Source of the DNA: Candidatus Krumholzibacteriia bacterium
GTDB taxonomy: Bacteria; Krumholzibacteriota; Krumholzibacteriia; LZORAL124-64-63
Length of the DNA: 6,909 nucleotides
Assembly (NCBI GenBank): GCA_030632925.1
Contig: DAOVTU010000149.1
Span: 1-6,909 of the forward strand
Direction: 5' to 3'
Shown one piece after another: positions 4,804-6,909 of this stretch (positions within the stretch are counted from its first letter, which is position 1; every line of letters starts with the position of its first letter). The notes under the pieces are model-generated. The model saw only the letters and a program-made list of their open reading frames with translations, searched no databases and was not told the origin of the DNA. The position numbers and the translations under genes were made by a program.

Positions 4804-6636
4804 CTACAGCGAATATTTAACCAGCAACTGCTGCACCAACCACTCGCGCTGGGCATCGTTGATGGCCTCGCCGTAGGCCTTGACCTCGGCGACCTCCACC
4901 AGACTGCCGCTATCGCTGCCGAGGCGGGCCCCGATGTACTGCAGCAGGTTGCCCGTCATGGCCTGGTCGACCGCCGCCGTTGTCGTCGAACCGTTCAACC
5001 ACACCTTCATGCCTTCGGTCTGGCTGAAACTGAAGGTGTAGATCTGGAACCCGGTCAATGGCAGGCTCACCGGCGCATCCAACCGTGGCCCATCATGACC
5101 CATGGTCACTTGACTCGGGTTGCGGAAACCCAACTCCAGATTCGTGCGCGCGGTCACGCCGCTGCCGAAGATGAAATTGGTGGGATAGTCCATGGTCGAC
5201 GAGACCGTGCGGGCCACCACAATCACCGTGTAATCGCTCTGCTGGAAATCCAGGCCGGGAAAGCCCAGTGAATTTCCGAAGCTGCCGCCACCGTTGCCAA
5301 ATCGTACGACAGGTTTGCCGTTCAGAACGTTTGCCCGGTACAACCCGCCACTGGTTTTTCCATCCAGCGGCGTGGCGGCCATGCTGACGTCGGCAAATGA
5401 GTCAGCCCACCGTGTCACGCGGTTGGATCCGTCCTTGGATATGCCCTGATCCGCCTTGTACCAGAGGATCGGGTTTTCGAAGGACTCACCGACAGGAGTG
5501 CATGAAGTCACATCGTACTCCGTGGCCACGGCCACACTGACGATGCGGTCACGGTGGGCCACGCTGCGCACCACATAAGACAGCGGCACGCCCGTATTGA
5601 TCTGGCCACCCTGGGCCAGGAATATTTTCAGGGTCTCGAAGTCGGTGGTGATTGAACTGATGGCCGACTCGCTCTCGCCGCCGAGGGCGTAGGCCGAGAT
5701 TTTCACATTGTCCAGATCCTTGACGTATTCCGCGTCCACACCCAGCTGACCACCAGCCGCCGCGGTGCGGAATGAGGCATCAAGGCTCGCTTCAATTTCC
5801 GTGCTGGAAGCCGTGGACTCGATCAGCAGGTAAAAGATGCGGCCGTAAGTCACCGACGAGATAAACGACGCCGGATTGCCTGGACCCACAAAGGGTTCGA
5901 GTTCTTCGGGCCGGACATCCACGGCGAAGAAATCTTCCACCGCGGTGGGTATCTCAAAGGCCATCGTGAAGTAACTCTGCACCAGCTTGACCACGAAACG
6001 GTTGTATTCGAAGTCGTGGTGGAAATCCAGCGAGGCGTCCACCGAACCGAACAGGTTGTTCACACCCACGTCCAGGGCCAGGGCAAATTCTTCGCGGCTG
6101 CGCACCTCTTCGAGAGTGAAGGTGAACCGGGCCGAAATGGTATTGTTGGCCGTGGCGATGATCTCGTTCTGGGCCTGCAACGCACTGCCGAGGCTGACCA
6201 CAGGAATGGTCCGGCTGACCGATGGCGACCCGTTCAGGATCGTCATCACGACCACTCCGCCGCCACGACGCACCGGGATCGGGTTCGGGGTGGCCTGCCC
6301 CAGGGAGGCGCCCTGGAGCAGGTTGCCGGGATAGATCACTTCGGCGTTGGGGTCGAACTGCGGAAATTCGCCCGGCGCCTCGACCACGCTGTAGCGTGTT
6401 GTGGTGCAGAAAAAATCTTCGTTGCCGACCGTTTCGAGAATGGTCTCTTCTTCCAGCACATCATTTTCGGGCACCGGCACCTCGAACTCGCCACCGGTCT
6501 TGAGCACACCATCAAAATCTCCGGGTTGACCGGGTGCAGCCGGATCATCACTGCTGCACCCGAAGAGCACGAAAGTCATCAGGGTCAGCAGGACCAGCAG
6601 CCTGGTGCGTTGTTGATTCGTTTTGTTCCAGTTCAT
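4804..6636 (-). CDS. Lipoprotein: cholesterol-dependent-cytolysin-like pore-forming core fused to a C-terminal LamG/ConA-like lectin domain
   Basis: This is a predicted 610-residue exported lipoprotein. Residues 1-27 are a lipoprotein signal ending in the lipobox LFGC (Cys27); Ser28 at +2 would favour the outer membrane by the E. coli rule. After a low-complexity linker, residues about 95-378 match the thiol-activated cytolysin core (domains 1-3). Landmarks are VIYPGNLLQG (100-109), ISSVTYGR (259-266, compare SSVAYGR in pneumolysin-type toxins), IEASLDASF (281-289, compare VEAAFEAL), the di-glycine in ALGGES (319-320), PLSYVV (351-356) and ATEY (371-374). Instead of domain 4 with the ECTGLAWEWWR loop there is a LamG-like domain (about 388-606), starting ILWYKADQGIS and including LNGKPVVRF and MKVWLNG. 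Likely role: oligomeric pore formation on a membrane reached through the lectin domain. The ATG has an AAGGAG site 6 bases upstream and follows the glycine-rich gene by 21 bases. The cytolysin core call is firm; ligand, target and activity are unknown. Confidence 0.88.
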   Translation of the reverse strand: MNWNKTNQQRTRLLVLLTLMTFVLFGCSSDDPAAPGQPGDFDGVLKTGGEFEVPVPENDVLEEETILETVGNEDFFCTTTRYSVVEAPGEFPQFDPNAEVIYPGNLLQGASLGQATPNPIPVRRGGGVVVMTILNGSPSVSRTIPVVSLGSALQAQNEIIATANNTISARFTFTLEEVRSREEFALALDVGVNNLFGSVDASLDFHHDFEYNRFVVKLVQSYFTMAFEIPTAVEDFFAVDVRPEELEPFVGPGNPASFISSVTYGRIFYLLIESTASSTEIEASLDASFRTAAAGGQLGVDAEYVKDLDNVKISAYALGGESESAISSITTDFETLKIFLAQGGQINTGVPLSYVVRSVAHRDRIVSVAVATEYDVTSCTPVGESFENPILWYKADQGISKDGSNRVTRWADSFADVSMAATPLDGKTSGGLYRANVLNGKPVVRFGNGGGSFGNSLGFPGLDFQQSDYTVIVVARTVSSTMDYPTNFIFGSGVTARTNLELGFRNPSQVTMGHDGPRLDAPVSLPLTGFQIYTFSFSQTEGMKVWLNGSTTTAAVDQAMTGNLLQYIGARLGSDSGSLVEVAEVKAYGEAINDAQREWLVQQLLVKYSL

Positions 6637-6642
6637 TGTATT

Positions 6643-6648
6643 CTCCTT
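6643..6648 (-). promoter_or_regulatory. Ribosome binding site of the cytolysin-like lipoprotein
   Basis: On the minus strand AAGGAG stands 6 bases before the ATG (6634-6636), in the 21-base gap after the upstream gene's stop. It fixes the start and indicates efficient translation. No promoter fits in this gap, so the mRNA probably begins upstream of the window edge. Confidence 0.8.
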
Positions 6649-6657
6649 TCGTCAGGT

Positions 6658-6909
6658 TCAGCGTTTGGCCTGGGCCAGTTTGGTGATTTCTTCCGAATCG
6701 GTGACAACCTTGAAGTCGCCCGTGATGCCGTTGTTTCCGGCGTTGCCTTTCTCATCGGGGCGCACTCCGCCACGACCGGCTGTGCCCGTGGTGATGCTCG
6801 TGCTCGGCGAGAGATTGACCGTGCTGCCGGCGGACTGCAGGACACCCAGACTGGGGCCGCCGCCACCGCCAGCTCCGAAACCACCCACGCCGCCACGGCC
6901 ACCGGGGCC
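6658..6909 (-). CDS. C-terminal end of a glycine-rich repeat protein; 5' end beyond window edge
   Basis: The frame is open from the right edge to a TGA at 6658-6660 and shows the last 83 residues. The visible part starts with GPGGRGGVGGFGAGGGGGPS, then LGVLQSAGSTVNLSPSTSITTG, then another glycine-rich stretch (TAGRGGVRPDEKGNAGNNG), and ends with the charged tail DSEEITKLAQAKR. The pattern of a glycine spacer, a short beta stretch with a Val/Ser/Thr motif and another glycine spacer resembles long glycine-rich surface proteins of myxobacteria and related groups. Those look like parallel-beta or PGRS-like repeats. An internal GTG at about 6888 is not taken as the start because the glycine-rich frame continues upstream of it to the edge. 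The gene lies 21 bases before the cytolysin-like lipoprotein on the same strand, so the two are probably co-transcribed. Its function is unknown; a surface or matrix role is inferred. Confidence 0.7.
   Translation of the reverse strand, partial: GPGGRGGVGGFGAGGGGGPSLGVLQSAGSTVNLSPSTSITTGTAGRGGVRPDEKGNAGNNGITGDFKVVTDSEEITKLAQAKR

Noticed and set aside
4570..5271. A 233-codon plus-strand open frame bridging the kinase end and the lipoprotein gene
   Set aside because: It overlaps the certain kinase 3' end and lies antisense to the lectin domain of the lipoprotein. Its composition (His/Arg/Pro-rich, no domain) is that of a GC-driven shadow frame.
1..6909. CRISPR arrays, tRNA or rRNA genes, insertion sequences, phage or att sites
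   Set aside because: No regularly spaced repeats, cloverleaf-like sequences, transposase frames or terminal inverted repeats were seen on either strand.

Overview
The window looks like a piece of a GC-rich Gram-negative bacterial chromosome. The evidence is a predicted lipoprotein, a proton-translocating transhydrogenase subunit, two secreted proteins, and an ECF-type sigma factor fused by overlap to a Ser/Thr kinase with TPR repeats. That sigma/kinase pairing is common in Planctomycetes, Acidobacteria, Myxococcota, Gemmatimonadota and several uncultured phyla. The lineage cannot be fixed from the sequence. The style of the secreted proteins (jelly-roll domain, short basic C-terminal tail, glycine-rich repeat protein) makes me lean towards an uncultured phylum of the Eisenbacteria/Krumholzibacteria kind or a myxobacterium-like organism, with low confidence.

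Layout from left to right. Positions 1-405 (minus strand) hold the first 135 codons of a PntA-like NAD(P) transhydrogenase alpha subunit. It is read leftwards from a near-consensus promoter at 491-519 and continues past the left edge. Positions 406-763 are a divergent, AT-richer control region with promoters facing both ways and a dyad symmetry just upstream of the plus-strand gene. Positions 764-1504 (plus) encode a secreted 246-residue protein that starts with TTG and probably folds as a concanavalin-A-like jelly roll, followed by a strong intrinsic terminator at 1544-1577. Positions 1615-2193 and 2193-4766 (plus) encode an ECF-like sigma factor (TIGR02999/Sigma70_ECF type) and a membrane-anchored Ser/Thr kinase with a periplasmic or extracytoplasmic TPR-rich half. 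The stop and start codons of the two genes overlap, so they form one translationally coupled regulatory unit.

Facing them from the right, on the minus strand, is a two-gene unit. The C-terminal end of a glycine-rich protein (6658-6909, entering from the right edge) is followed after 21 bases by a 610-residue lipoprotein (4804-6636). The lipoprotein is the most notable item. Its residues about 95-378 carry the pore-forming core of the cholesterol-dependent cytolysin (thiol-activated cytolysin) family. The usual membrane-binding domain 4 with its Trp-rich undecapeptide is missing, and in its place sits a LamG/concanavalin-A-like lectin domain. This reads as a pore-forming protein re-targeted to a glycan or other surface ligand.

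How the parts work together is inference. The sigma/kinase pair is a plausible signalling module, and the surface-protein genes on either side (jelly-roll protein, glycine-rich protein, cytolysin-like lipoprotein) are candidate outputs. No shared promoter motif was demonstrated. The transhydrogenase is housekeeping and probably unrelated.
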